This document shows, in pieces, positions 1 to 8,826 of a DNA stretch of 64,000 bases. This DNA comes from CAVRQM01 sp963838805. Its GTDB lineage: Bacteria > Pseudomonadota > Alphaproteobacteria > Acetobacterales > Acetobacteraceae. The stretch's first letter is position 1. The number at the start of each line of letters is the position of its first letter. The stretch covers positions 1 through 64,000 of the forward strand of contig CAWISK010000015.1 in assembly GCA_963838805.1 (NCBI GenBank), written 5' to 3'. Position numbers and translations under genes: made by a program. The notes under the pieces are model-generated. The model saw only the letters and a list, made by a program, of their open reading frames with translations, was not told the DNA's origin and did no database searches.

Positions 1-30
1 GTAGGTCTGCGCGCTGTTCACGTGTAGCGC

Positions 31-684
31 CTACAACTGAAGCGTCGCGTAGCTGTCGCCGTCCGGATATTCCCATCCAATGGGTCTTGCGCCCAGCATC
101 GTCGAGAAATGGATTGTCCGATGTTCCTGACGCTGGAGATCTTCCAGCGACGAGGGACGCCATAGCGCGTCAGATAGGCGGGACTGGCAGCGTGGCCCAT
201 GCGCGACAGGCCCAGTGGGCGGGCAATCGACGTTCGTCCCGTATGGGTCAAGCCACAATGCGCAGTCGAACCCCTCTTGAACCAGATCGACTTGCCGATC
301 CGTGCCCGACACCTCCAGCTCCAACTCTGGGTGAGTCGCCATGAAATCCGGCAAGGCCGGCACGATCGTCGTGCGCGCCACTTCGGCCGGAAGATCGACC
401 CGTAAACGCCTGCGAAGTGCCACGCGATCGCCTGCGAACATCGAGTGTAGGTCATCGACTTCAGCAAGCAGATCGCGGGCACGGGCATGAAATGCGCGTC
501 CGTCCTCCGTCAACTGTACGCTGCGCGTCGTCCGGTGCAGAAGCCTGACACCAACATCTTCTTCGAGCTTCCGGACCGCCATTGAGGCCCTCCCTTTTTG
601 GATGCCCAGGCTATCCGCCGCGTGGTTGAAGCTCCCCATTTCCGCGACAGTTAGGAAAATCCGGATGGGTTCGAGATTCTGCAT
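31..684 (-). pseudogene. LysR-family transcriptional regulator, multiply disrupted
   Basis: The N-terminal ~60 residues are a typical LysR winged helix-turn-helix (MQNLEPIRIFLTVAEMGSFN, then AVRKLEEDVGVRLLHRTTR), and the start of the effector domain follows. Homology leaves the frame near 245, continues in a second frame (SIARPLGLSRMGHAASPAYL), and returns near 145 (SSLEDLQ). An in-frame TAG at 31-33 interrupts a reading frame that goes on as ALHVNSAQTY to the window edge. One extra base plus one compensating change plus the stop are needed, so this looks like real decay. Intact family members are about 300 aa. It is divergent from the DoxX/NmrA/AhpD genes, which it may once have controlled. 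Confidence 0.75.
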
Positions 685-803
685 TTTCGTGCCTTGGCAT
701 TGTTCACCGCAGAGAGAACAGTATGTTCACTTTGTCGGTGTTTATCATACCCAAGAGGCACGGTAAGCCTCCGAAATTGGGTGGCCCCATAGGAGAAAGA
801 GAA

Positions 804-1223
804 GTGTCTGAAGCCATAAGCCTCCATCATCTGCCTGAAGCTATGACCTTGCGTCGCGCCCTGTGGGCCGGCCGGATAATGAGCGCGGTTGTCGTTATCG
901 CTCTGGTGGCAGATGGGGCTATTCAGCTTTTCGCCCCGGCACAGATCGCGAGCACCTTGCAGGAAACCGGGTTCGCGATGGACCTGACCCATGTCGTGGG
1001 TCCGATCATACTCGCCTGCGCTATCCTTTACGCCATCCCGGCCACCTCGGTCCTCGGCGCGATCCTGGTGACGGGCTTTCTGGGAGGCGCCATCTGCGCC
1101 CATGTCCGCATCGGTGAGTTGGGGTCGCCGCCGGAATCGTTTCCCTGCTTCTGGGCGCCGACATGGGGCGGCCTCTATCTGCGCGATCCCCGTATCCGGG
1201 CCATTCTGCCGCTCATCCGTTGA
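804..1223 (+). CDS. DoxX-like integral membrane protein
   Basis: The protein is about 139 aa with a GTG start at 804, chosen because AGGAG at 791-795 sits 8 nt upstream; a longer frame from 723 has no such site. It has about four hydrophobic segments (for example AVVVIALVADGAIQLFA, VVGPIILACAILYAIPATSV, LGAILVTGFLGGAICAHVRI) and matches the DoxX-like pattern, including the GGAI.AH.R segment. These proteins are small inner-membrane proteins often next to oxidoreductases; their substrates are usually unknown. It lies 45 bp before an NmrA-like gene on the same strand and is probably co-transcribed with it. Confidence 0.65.
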   Translation: MSEAISLHHLPEAMTLRRALWAGRIMSAVVVIALVADGAIQLFAPAQIASTLQETGFAMDLTHVVGPIILACAILYAIPATSVLGAILVTGFLGGAICAHVRIGELGSPPESFPCFWAPTWGGLYLRDPRIRAILPLIR

Positions 1224-1268
1224 ACCAGCAGGGGCAGTGCTCTGTCCCTCAAGATCAGGAGAAAACAC

Positions 1269-2141
1269 ATGTTTTTAGTAATGGGAATCACGGGAAAAGT
1301 GGGCGGCGCGACGGCAAGGCATTTGCTGGCGCACGGCAAGAAGGTCCGCGCGCTGGTCCGCAATCGCGAGAAGGCGGCTAGCTGGGCGAACCAGGGCGTG
1401 GAACTGGTTGACGGCGATTGGAATGATTCGGCAGCCATCGAGCAATCGCTCAAAGGCGTCGAAGGCGCGTTCGTCATGTTGCCGGCTGTCTGGGCACCCT
1501 CGCCCGATTACAAAGAAGCCAAGGCCGTGATTGCGAACTATGTCGAGGCGCTCACCAAGGCAGCGCCGCCGCGGGTGGTCGGGCTTTCGTCGATGGGTGC
1601 GAACAGGACCAGCGGGCACGGGGTAATCACGGCCTTGTCGCTGCTGGAGCAAGGTTTTCGCGACCTGATATCGCCAGTCGCCTTCGTGCGCGCAGGTGGA
1701 TTCTTCGAAAACTTCCTCTACGGCTTGCAGGTCGCTCAGGGCGGAACGCTACCGGTCACCTACAATCCGACAAACCGGAAATCGACCATGGTCGCGGCGA
1801 ACGACATCGGTTCGGAAGTCGCAACCCTTTTGACCGGGCCAGCTTGGTCAGGACAGCGCGTCGTCGAGCTTGGTTCGATGGTCAGCGCGGATGAGGTCGC
1901 GGAGCAATTGGGTGAAGTCCTAAATCGCGACGTGAAAGCCTTTGCAGTCCCGCGTGCGGGGTGGGCGGAAGCGTTCGAGCAATTCGGCATCCCGAAGGGC
2001 CACACCGGACCTGCCGAAGAAATGTACGAGGCCGTGAACGCGGGATGGATGGACCTCGGAGCCGAGGACACGGAGCACGTGGCGGGTACGACGTCCGCAC
2101 GCGACGTCTTCGCGGTGGCCCAGAAGGCCGTGGCGGCGTGA
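1269..2141 (+). CDS. NmrA-like NAD(P)-binding atypical SDR
   Basis: 290 aa. The N-terminus MFLVMGITGKVGGATARHLL has the GxxGxxG Rossmann motif, and RALVRN provides the basic residue typical of NADP-preferring NmrA proteins. GDWND and VVGLSSMGA fit the extended SDR/NmrA fold; the canonical YxxxK catalytic pair is not evident, as is usual in the family. AGGAGA at 1257-1262 precedes the ATG. Family members act as NAD(P)H sensors or quinone/azo reductases. The position between DoxX-like and AhpD-like genes, downstream of a LysR gene, suggests a redox or detoxification role, which is inference. Confidence 0.75.
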   Translation: MFLVMGITGKVGGATARHLLAHGKKVRALVRNREKAASWANQGVELVDGDWNDSAAIEQSLKGVEGAFVMLPAVWAPSPDYKEAKAVIANYVEALTKAAPPRVVGLSSMGANRTSGHGVITALSLLEQGFRDLISPVAFVRAGGFFENFLYGLQVAQGGTLPVTYNPTNRKSTMVAANDIGSEVATLLTGPAWSGQRVVELGSMVSADEVAEQLGEVLNRDVKAFAVPRAGWAEAFEQFGIPKGHTGPAEEMYEAVNAGWMDLGAEDTEHVAGTTSARDVFAVAQKAVAA

Positions 2142-2340
2142 ACCGCGACGTTCACACCAATGAAGATCAAGACCAAGACGCGGGCATTCCACCGCGACGC
2201 TAAACGGAAGGCCGCACTACCGTTAGCGATTGGCTCCTATCCCATGCTCGGGTCCAAAAGCTGTCCGCCGCCTATTCACCCAGAAGTTCACCCCTCTTCC
2301 TATATTAGGTATGAGTTACACATACGATAAGGTAACACAC

Positions 2341-2646
2341 ATGCACGATATGAGCAAACTGAAGAACCTGAAGAAGCTGGACGAGGGTGCCTCCGAGGCA
2401 ATGAAGGCGTTTTGGGCCTTTGACAAAGCGGCCTTTAAGGATGGCGCGATTTCGGAACTCAACAAGCAGTTGATCGCGGTGGCAGTCGCACTGACAACGC
2501 AATGCCCCTACTGCATCGAAATCCATGTCACGGCCGCGCGAAAGGCCGGGGCGACTGACGAGCAGTTGGCTGAAACAGCGACTGTGGCTGCTGCGATACG
2601 TGCGGGTGGGGCTATTACACACGCGGCCCATCTGTTCGAGAGCTGA
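2341..2646 (+). CDS. AhpD-like carboxymuconolactone decarboxylase family protein
   Basis: 101 aa from ATG 2341, preceded by AAGG; a longer in-frame extension from 2230 lacks a ribosome site and is not conserved-looking. The motif TQCPYCIEIH is the CxxC plus His signature of AhpD-like proteins, where the two cysteines form a redox disulfide. The all-helical protein (SELNKQLIAVAVALTTQC, ATVAAAIRAGGAITHAAHL) fits the family length. The likely role is peroxidase-related reduction in the cytoplasm. Confidence 0.85.
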   Translation: MHDMSKLKNLKKLDEGASEAMKAFWAFDKAAFKDGAISELNKQLIAVAVALTTQCPYCIEIHVTAARKAGATDEQLAETATVAAAIRAGGAITHAAHLFES

Positions 2647-2673
2647 GCGCGCTTGTCGCATGCCGTCTTAGAG

Positions 2674-2703
2674 GCGGCCCGACGCAGGTTGGGCCGCTTC
2701 CTC
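2674..2703 (+). terminator. hairpin after the AhpD-like gene
   Basis: GCGGCCC at 2674-2680 pairs with GGGCCGC at 2691-2697 around a 10-nt loop, followed by TTCCTC. It lies 28 bp after the stop codon. The T-tract is weak, so efficiency is uncertain. Confidence 0.5.
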
Positions 2704-2740
2704 TATCTGAGCTTCTCAAGCAAGGGAATTGGGGTTTTCC

Positions 2741-3316
2741 ATGAAGACCGTCCTCATCACCGGCTGCTCGTCCGGATTCGGCCTCGAAACGGCGCGCTAC
2801 TTCCTTGATCGTGAGTGGAACGTCGTCGCCACCATGCGCACACCGCGAGAGGACATCCTTCCGCCGTCGGAGCGGCTGCAGGTCGTAGTGCTTGACGTCA
2901 CCGACGCTCAAAGCATCCAGCGCGCGATCGACATTTCGGGCCCGATCGACGTGCTGGTCAACAACGCCGGCATCGGGCTGCTGAACGCGCTGGAAGGCGT
3001 GTCGATGGACACGGTCCGCGAGGTCTTCGAAACGAACACGCTCGGCACGATTGCGATGACCCAGGCTGTGTTGCCGCAGCTCAGGGCGCGTAAGTCGGGG
3101 GTAATAGTCAACGTCACTTCAAGCGTCACGCTGCGCCCGCTGCACCTACTGTCAGTCTACACCGCCAGCAAGGCAGCCATAAATGCTTTCTCCGATTCGC
3201 TCGCGCTGGAAATGGCGCCATTCGGCATCAGGGTGCGCGTGGTGGTTCCGGGCCGCGCGCCCGACACGGCCTTCGCGCAGAACGGGATGGCGCGCAGCAT
3301 GCAGGGCGGTATTCCC
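2741..3316 (+). pseudogene. short-chain dehydrogenase/reductase, 5' part, split by ISAs1 element
   Basis: The ATG at 2741 follows AAGGG. The protein begins MKTVLITGCSSGFGLETARY (TGxxxGxG cofactor motif), with NNAG, the catalytic Ser in NVTSSVTL, and YTASK giving Tyr and Lys. The frame is intact up to ARSMQGGIP, where the insertion occurs at 3316. Joining to 4613-4786 through one copy of the 12-bp repeat restores ...GGIPDPYADLAETVIARLRE in frame, so the pre-insertion gene was about 250 aa. The truncated product keeps the catalytic residues but lacks the C-terminal substrate region. Confidence 0.85.
3305..3316 (+). repeat. left target-site duplication of the ISAs1-family element
   Basis: GGCGGTATTCCC at 3305-3316 is repeated exactly at 4601-4612. 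It is the SDR coding sequence duplicated on insertion. ISAs1-family elements more often give 8-10 bp, so 12 bp is slightly long. Confidence 0.85.
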
Positions 3317-4600
3317 ATGGCTGTTCAACGCTGCCGGATTGGCTGAACTGAGTCAGCCGTGCAACAGTTGGGGGTGGAAGTGAAGCGGCTGATAGGACGA
3401 GGGATTCCCGAAATCGGAGAATGTCTGACTCCTGGGGAGGCAACCGACTCGGAGGTTGCCGTGACTGCATTCATGCCGCTATTGGGCTTGCTGGAAGACG
3501 TTCCTGATCCGCGCCGGGCTGAAGGCAAGCTCTACAAGCTGCCCCATGTGCTGCTGTTCTCCATCCTCGCCATCGTGACAGGCTGCAACTCGTATCGTGG
3601 CATCGTCACCTTCATCGACGTGCATCGCCACAGACTGAACGCCACTTTCGGTCTGAAGTGGCGCCGTGCCCCCGCCCATACCGCCATCCGCTACATCCTC
3701 AAGGGGCTCGATCCGGCCGCGGTGGAGGCGGTCTTCCGCCGTCATGCCGCCCTGCTGCAAGCTGCGCGCGCGACGCCCCGACAGGGCAGCATCGCGCTGG
3801 ATGGCAAGACGTTGCGCGGCAGCTTCGATAGCTTCCGCGACCGGGCCGCCGCCCAGGTGCTGAGCGCATTCGCCACCGACACCGCCCTCGTGCTCGCCCA
3901 TATCGATATCGCCGAGAAATCCAACGAGATCCCGGCGGCGCAGACGCTGCTGGCCGAACTCGGCGTCGCCGGCGGCGCCATCATCACGCTCGATGCGTTG
4001 CACTGCCAAAAAAACACTTGAGGTCGCGGCAGAGGCCAACATCGCCCTGATCGTTCAGGTCAAGGACAATCAGCCGACCCTGCACCAGCAGATCCAGGAG
4101 ATCCTCGCCACCACGACGCCGCTCGGGTCTGCCCAGAGCCACGACAAAGGCCGCAACCGCGACGAACGCCGCATTGTCACTGTCTGCGATCCCGCCGGCA
4201 AACTGGCCGATACAGACTGGCATCCACACGTCGCCGCCATCATCCGTGTCGAGCGGAATGTCTTCACCCGCAACGCCGCGACCGGGATGCTGCGCCGCTC
4301 CACCGAGACAGCCTTCTATGTCTCGAACACCCCGATCACTGCCACCCACGCCGCTGAGGCCATCCGCGCGCACTGGAAGATTGAGACCACCTCCCATTAC
4401 AGCCGTGATGTCACCTTTGGCGAAGACCGATCGCGCATTCGCAGCAACCCCGGTGTGTTTGCCCGGCTGCGCAGCTTCGCCTTCAACATCCTCAAGGCCA
4501 ACCAGACCGACACGCTCAGCCAGGACCGCTACCGCGCCGCCCTCGCAGGCTTCGACAGCCTGCTCGGAGCAATCGCTATTTCACAGCGTTGAACAGCCTT
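3317..4600 (+). mobile_element. ISAs1-family insertion sequence (1284 bp)
   Basis: The terminal inverted repeats are GGCTGTTCAACGCTG at the left end and its complement CAGCGTTGAACAGCC at the right, just inside a 12-bp direct repeat. The element contains one transposase gene in two frames and sits in an SDR gene. The duplication is perfect, so the insertion is probably recent. Confidence 0.9.
3461..4592 (+). pseudogene. ISAs1-family DDE transposase, frameshifted at an A7 tract
   Basis: The GTG at 3461 with GGAGG at 3451-3455 gives MTAFMPLLGLLEDVPDPRRA, the usual ISAs1 start (DUF4338-like N-terminus PDPR..GK..Y.L..ILL), then LDGKTLRGS (first catalytic Asp region) and TLDALHCQK. The frame ends at TGA 4019-4021 after seven A residues (about 4007-4013). 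The next frame continues TLEVAAEANIALIVQVKDNQP and ends at 4592 with the C-terminal YFVSNTPI-type and HW.IE..H segments. Removing one A restores the ORF (about 377 aa). The break could be a real mutation, a sequencing error or a slippage site. Confidence 0.8.
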
Positions 4601-4612
4601 GGCGGTATTCCC
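4601..4612 (+). repeat. right target-site duplication of the ISAs1-family element
   Basis: Exact copy of the 12-bp sequence at 3305-3316. Confidence 0.85.
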
Positions 4613-4786
4613 GACCCGTACGCGGACCTGGCGGAAACCGTCATCGCAAGGTTGCGAGAAGTGGATGGACCGGTCACCCATCCGCGCGACGTCGCGAGCG
4701 CGATCTGGTGCGCGGCGGTAGATCCCTTGTGCCCCGCCCGTCTTCCCGCCGGCGCGGACGCGATCGAATGGGCAGCGGGTTCCTGA
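4613..4786 (+). pseudogene. short-chain dehydrogenase/reductase, 3' part
   Basis: After the right repeat the frame reads DPYADLAETVIARLREVDGP, then VTHPRDVASAIWCAAVDP and a TGA at 4784-4786. This is the C-terminal end typical of classical SDRs (VA.AI..A..DP). It has no start of its own and is the continuation of the gene at 2741-3316. Confidence 0.8.
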
Positions 4787-4921
4787 GCGATCGCGCTCTG
4801 GCCGACCCGGCCGTGACGCAAAGGTGGTCCATCTGCTTCCACGCATCAAACGCGTTTAGGCGGACCGACGGCAAACCACCCATGCGGGCCGTGCTTCGCC
4901 GCTCGACCCTACTGGGCCGCT

Positions 4922-5068
4922 AGAGCGGGATGACTTGGGACTGAATCGGATTTAAGGTTCCCCGGCGCGGGGCTGATCTGATTCTCAAGATGCTGGCTGG
5001 GCGGGAGGCCAGCATCAATGGCCCGAGCTTATTCGATGGACCTGCGACAGCGGGTGGTAGCGGCGCCC
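4922..5068 (+). pseudogene. IS630-family element remnant, 5' end only
   Basis: An ATG at 5018 starts MARAYSMDLRQRVVAA, the conserved N-terminus of IS630-family transposases (helix-turn-helix region). The preceding ~95 bp resembles the untranslated left end of such elements. Homology stops at about 5068, directly against the HNH-like remnant on the other strand, so only the first ~16 codons remain. Confidence 0.55.
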
Positions 5069-5070
5069 CG

Positions 5071-5355
5071 TCACTCGCCTCCGGAAACATACCGCTGATA
5101 CGCGGCGATCCAATTCGTCGCGATCGCCCGTTGCGCCTCGGCGAGCGACAGCATTCCATCGCAAACGAGATGATTGAGCGTCAGCTCAAGCTCGTCTTTG
5201 CGATCCGCATCCCAACCGTCCGCCGACTGACGCGGCTCCGGCCACAGATTGCGCGGGTCGCCGGGCGACCCGCCACTCGAAAGCGGTATGAGATGATATC
5301 TGGCGCGCGGTTCTTTTGCCGCTGATGACGCTTCGAATCTCGGGGACGAGCGCTA
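5071..5355 (-). pseudogene. C-terminal fragment of an HNH-like secreted protein family
   Basis: Reading minus, the frame from about 5355 to TGA 5071-5073 gives KEPRARYHLIPLSSGG, GDPRNLWPEPRQSADGW, KDELELTLNHLVCDGML and AQRAIATNWIAAYQRY. This matches a family with an (D)HLIPLELGG / NLWPEP motif in HNH-type proteins of Alphaproteobacteria, recognised by pattern only. The upstream part is missing: a stop lies just before the fragment and the Asp of the usual DHLIPL is replaced by Tyr. Probably a remnant. Confidence 0.5.
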
Positions 5356-5388
5356 TAGATAGACATGGGCGGAGCATAGCCGGCGCTA

Positions 5389-5436
5389 CCCGACGACGCC
5401 GCCGATGCCGTCGACGGCATCGGCGGCGTCGTCGGG
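5389..5436. repeat. perfect 48-bp palindrome before the Tn554-like trio
   Basis: Positions 5389-5412 are exactly complementary to 5413-5436 (two 24-base arms, no loop, TCGA at the centre). The symmetry breaks at 5388/5437. It lies 34 bp upstream of the first recombinase start. A palindrome of this length could be a recombinase binding or core site, an element end, or a strong hairpin in the transcript; which of these is inference. Confidence 0.9.
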
Positions 5437-5470
5437 CACGGCGGAGCAGGACCCTCGGCGGAGGTGCGCG

Positions 5471-7021
5471 ATGGCTGTTCGGCAGCGTGCAGTGCTCGAC
5501 GGGGAGATCACCCACTTAGTGCTCGACCGGGAGTGGCGGGTCGTGCTGGCCGTGGAGGCCTACCTGGAGCACCTGCGGCAGGAGAAATATTCGCCCAACA
5601 CCGTGCGCGCCTATGCTCAAGGGCTGGCGTCATGGTGGTCAATGCTGGAGGAGCAGGCGCTCGATTGGACGCGGGTCGGGGTCTCCGACCTCGTGCGTTT
5701 CCGGCGCGACTTCAGCGGGAAGCTCCACGCGCGCGGCGCAGCCGGGTCGCGGTCGAGTGGCCAGCCCTCCAGCAGCAGCGTGGACCAAGCCTTGACCGCT
5801 GTGCTGAGCTTTTACCGCTATCACGCCACGATGTCCGACATCCCAGCGGCCCGGGAGTTCTACCTTCGCGTCAGCGGCGGGAGCTTGCAGGCAAGAGGCT
5901 CATACGCGTCGTTTCTCGGCCACCTCAGGAGGGTGGCCACCAGCCGCGCGGTCGGACGTCGCCGGGGCCCCGGCTCGCCCCCGCCGTTCTTCACGCCGTC
6001 GCAGATCGCCACGATCAAGGACGACGCAGCCCGCTTCGATAGCTCCGGCCAAACATGGAGCGGCGACCTACGCTTGAGGCTATTCTGGAGCCTGCTGGAG
6101 GAGACGGGGCTGCGGCTCGCGGAAGCGCTCCTGCTCCAGCATCGCGACTGGGTGCCCGGGTTGGGCTCAACCGCCTTCCTTGACGTCCAGCCTCGGGAAG
6201 ACCAGCGGCGACGGCTACGCGTCAAGGGTCAGCGGCATAGGCGCATCTACGTCAGCGACGAGCTTGACGGCCTGTATGGCGAGTATCTCTTCCTGTTAGG
6301 GGACCTCGGCATCGAGTTCGACGATTGCGATCCCGTCTTCGTCAATCTCTACCGCGGCCAGGTCGGCGCGCCGATGCGTTCGGAGGGCGTCTACGACTGG
6401 ATCGAGGGCTGCAGGCGCAGGCATCCCCTCCTCCCGGCCGGCTGGACACCGCACTGGTTCAGGCACACGCACGCGACCACCTTGTTGCTCGCGGGCGTGC
6501 CCGAGCACGTAGTCCAGCGCCGCATGGGCCACAGCGACATCAAGACCCTACTCACCACCTACGCGCACGTTACCGAGGACGCGGCGATGCGGGCGGCCGG
6601 GGACTGGATCTCGGCTGACCGCCCATTGGAGGGCGTCGGTTTGAGCGGCATCCCGAGGTGCGAGAGGCGACGGACCGCGCGGTCCGACCCCCGGCTCGAC
6701 CACCGCAGCCTGTTCAGCCGCGAGATCAACGGCAGGCTCGCCGCAGCACTGCCTCCTGAGGTCCGCGGCGACTATTTCACGCGGACGACGATGCCGTCCC
6801 ATTGGCTAGAAGCGGTCCTGGAGAACCAGCCCTCCTACCGGCGGCGGGAAAAGAGCGTGGCGCTCAACTTCAGGGGCCTTCCGGAAAGCATGGTGACCGA
6901 GTTCGTCTGGTCGGTCGAGAGGCAGGTGCGGCTCGGGATGCGCATTCCGGCCCAGCACACGACCAAACTCGCACGGCAGATCGCAATGGTTGTGGCGGAC
7001 CGTAGCGATCCGGCCATCTGA
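5471..7021 (+). CDS. tyrosine recombinase, Tn554 TnpA-like
   Basis: 516 aa from ATG 5471 with GGAGG just upstream. Residues ~22-110 are the SAM-like core-binding domain (LEHLRQEKYSPNTVRAYAQG), and the catalytic domain follows: first Arg in EETGLRLAEAL (~214), HWFRHTHATTLLLAGV (His/Arg ~327-330), RRMGHSDIKT and the nucleophile Tyr in TTYAHV (~363). All catalytic residues are present. It has an extra ~130-residue C-terminal region (FSREINGRLAAALPPEVRGD onward), longer than Tn554 TnpA (about 361 aa). It is the first gene of the trio. Confidence 0.85.
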   Translation: MAVRQRAVLDGEITHLVLDREWRVVLAVEAYLEHLRQEKYSPNTVRAYAQGLASWWSMLEEQALDWTRVGVSDLVRFRRDFSGKLHARGAAGSRSSGQPSSSSVDQALTAVLSFYRYHATMSDIPAAREFYLRVSGGSLQARGSYASFLGHLRRVATSRAVGRRRGPGSPPPFFTPSQIATIKDDAARFDSSGQTWSGDLRLRLFWSLLEETGLRLAEALLLQHRDWVPGLGSTAFLDVQPREDQRRRLRVKGQRHRRIYVSDELDGLYGEYLFLLGDLGIEFDDCDPVFVNLYRGQVGAPMRSEGVYDWIEGCRRRHPLLPAGWTPHWFRHTHATTLLLAGVPEHVVQRRMGHSDIKTLLTTYAHVTEDAAMRAAGDWISADRPLEGVGLSGIPRCERRRTARSDPRLDHRSLFSREINGRLAAALPPEVRGDYFTRTTMPSHWLEAVLENQPSYRRREKSVALNFRGLPESMVTEFVWSVERQVRLGMRIPAQHTTKLARQIAMVVADRSDPAI

Positions 7022-8826
7022 GCCTGCTGGACCTGCCACGCGCGGAGTGGGCGCTTGCCATCAGCACCGCCAGGACCGGTACGGGCACGCCCCTCGCATC
7101 TCACCAGATCGCGGCAGTTACCACGACCCTCGGCCGGTGTCTGGACCTGCTCGTTCATGCGTATCACCAAGGCGAGTGGTGGCAGCTTGACGTCTGGAAC
7201 CCGCTCCTGGACGACCGAATCCCGCTTCGCGAGCATGAGCCTCTGAGGCACTCCGCCGTTTACTTTGACAAACTCACGACGGACTGGCTGCGCCACGGCG
7301 CCAAGTGGTGGCTCTCGCGACAGCTCGAGCGAGAAGTCTACACCTGGAGCACGGTGCATATACGGCTGAAGGACCTCGCACGCTTCCAGCGCTACCTCGA
7401 CCTCGCGGGATGCGACGGACCTCACCTCACCAACGACCGGCTCCAGCTGGGGCCGTGGGTCCAGGGCTTCCGCTCGTGGCTGCGCGGCCAGACCGTCCTG
7501 TCCGGCCCGACGGAGGGCGATCGCCTCGGCGCGACCAGGAGGCGCGCCGCGATGACCGCGACGGAGCAGATTTATCGGTTCATGTTCGAAGACCAGCAGG
7601 CGGCTGCCGACGCGCTGGGCGAGCCGCGTTGGCTACAGCTCGAGCCGCAGCACGCGGTCCTTTTCCGGTTCGGCGAGAAGCCGACTGTCCGCGGCGCCTC
7701 GACCACAGCGACGGTGCTTAGCGACACGGTCATCGGCGAGATCGCGCGCCAGAGCGACTTGTTGGCGCGGCCCAAGGAGGAGGGCGGTTTCGCCGATGAC
7801 CAGCTCGTGCGCATCCTGGGCCTGCTGATTAAGACGGGGCGGAGAATCCGCGAGATCACCGCCCTCGACTTTGACCCCCTCCTAGCAGTCCCGTTCCCCG
7901 ACCCTGGCGGCCACGTCGCCCGCCTACGCTACCAACAGACGAAGATCTTTACCGGGGACAACACGATCCTGGTCGATCAGGAAGTTGTCGAATTGGTGCG
8001 CGCGCAGCAGGAGTTCGCGCGACGCTTCATGCGCGACCGTTGCAGGCAGGATGTGGAGCCGAAGTACCTGTTCCTTGCACGGAACCAGAACCGCAACGGC
8101 GACCGGCCGTACCCGATGTCGCTGGCCCACGCGCGTCTCGCTCAGCTGTCGCGGCACACCGGACTACGCGACGAGCAGGGCAACCGCGTCCAGATCTCGA
8201 AGACGCACACGTTCAGGCACACCCGCGCCACCGGTCTTCTCAACGCCGGCGTGCCAATTCACGTCGCAATGCGCTACATGGGCCACAAGTCCCCGCAAAT
8301 GTTCCTGCACTACGCCCAGACGCTGTCAACTGTCGCCGAGCGCGAGTTCCTACGCTACAGAAAGGTCACCGCGGACGGACGGGAGTACGAGCGCGACCGG
8401 GCGGAGATGTTCGAGGCGCTGGCCCTTGACCAGCGCACGGACCGGGTTCTGCCGAACGGCTACTGCACGCTGCCGCCCCGCCAAGCGTGCGACAAGGGGA
8501 ACGCGTGCCTCGGCTGCACGAAGTTCGTGACTGACGCAAGCTTCGTCGCCGCTTTGGCCCGGCAACGGGAGGAGACCGGCGAGCTCATGGCGCGTAGGCA
8601 GGCCGCCCACGCCGAGCGGTTTGGCGAGCCGATGACGGCAGACAACATCTGGCTCCGAGGTAGGACCGAGGAGCTTGCGGCACTTGACAGCATTCTCTCG
8701 GCAATAGGTCACGCCGGTGACGGCCGGCAAGATGCCGCGCGACCGGTTCGCGGCGCGGGGGCGCCGCAGTCGCGCCGGGGAGGCGGCTCTGCCCTCAGCG
8801 ATAGCGAGGAGGCAGGGCGCCCATGA
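7018..8826 (+). CDS. tyrosine recombinase, Tn554 TnpB-like, probable CTG start
   Basis: The coding frame is open from a TAG at 7003 onward and contains no ATG, GTG or TTG before GTG 7354, yet 7018-7353 clearly codes (SLLDLPRAEWALAI, LDLLVHAYHQGEWWQLDVWN, DWLRHGAKWWLSRQLERE). CTG at 7018 overlaps the tnpA stop as CTGA, just where ATGA coupling is usual, giving 602 aa, close to Tn554 TnpB (630). Catalytic residues are Arg in GRRIREITAL (~274), HTFRHTRATGLLNAGV (~398), RYMGHKS and Tyr in LHYAQT (~432). A Cys-rich tail (CTLPP..ACDKGNACLGCTKF) is typical of TnpB. If CTG is not used, GTG 7354 gives 490 aa. Confidence 0.8.
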   Translation: MSLLDLPRAEWALAISTARTGTGTPLASHQIAAVTTTLGRCLDLLVHAYHQGEWWQLDVWNPLLDDRIPLREHEPLRHSAVYFDKLTTDWLRHGAKWWLSRQLEREVYTWSTVHIRLKDLARFQRYLDLAGCDGPHLTNDRLQLGPWVQGFRSWLRGQTVLSGPTEGDRLGATRRRAAMTATEQIYRFMFEDQQAAADALGEPRWLQLEPQHAVLFRFGEKPTVRGASTTATVLSDTVIGEIARQSDLLARPKEEGGFADDQLVRILGLLIKTGRRIREITALDFDPLLAVPFPDPGGHVARLRYQQTKIFTGDNTILVDQEVVELVRAQQEFARRFMRDRCRQDVEPKYLFLARNQNRNGDRPYPMSLAHARLAQLSRHTGLRDEQGNRVQISKTHTFRHTRATGLLNAGVPIHVAMRYMGHKSPQMFLHYAQTLSTVAEREFLRYRKVTADGREYERDRAEMFEALALDQRTDRVLPNGYCTLPPRQACDKGNACLGCTKFVTDASFVAALARQREETGELMARRQAAHAERFGEPMTADNIWLRGRTEELAALDSILSAIGHAGDGRQDAARPVRGAGAPQSRRGGGSALSDSEEAGRP

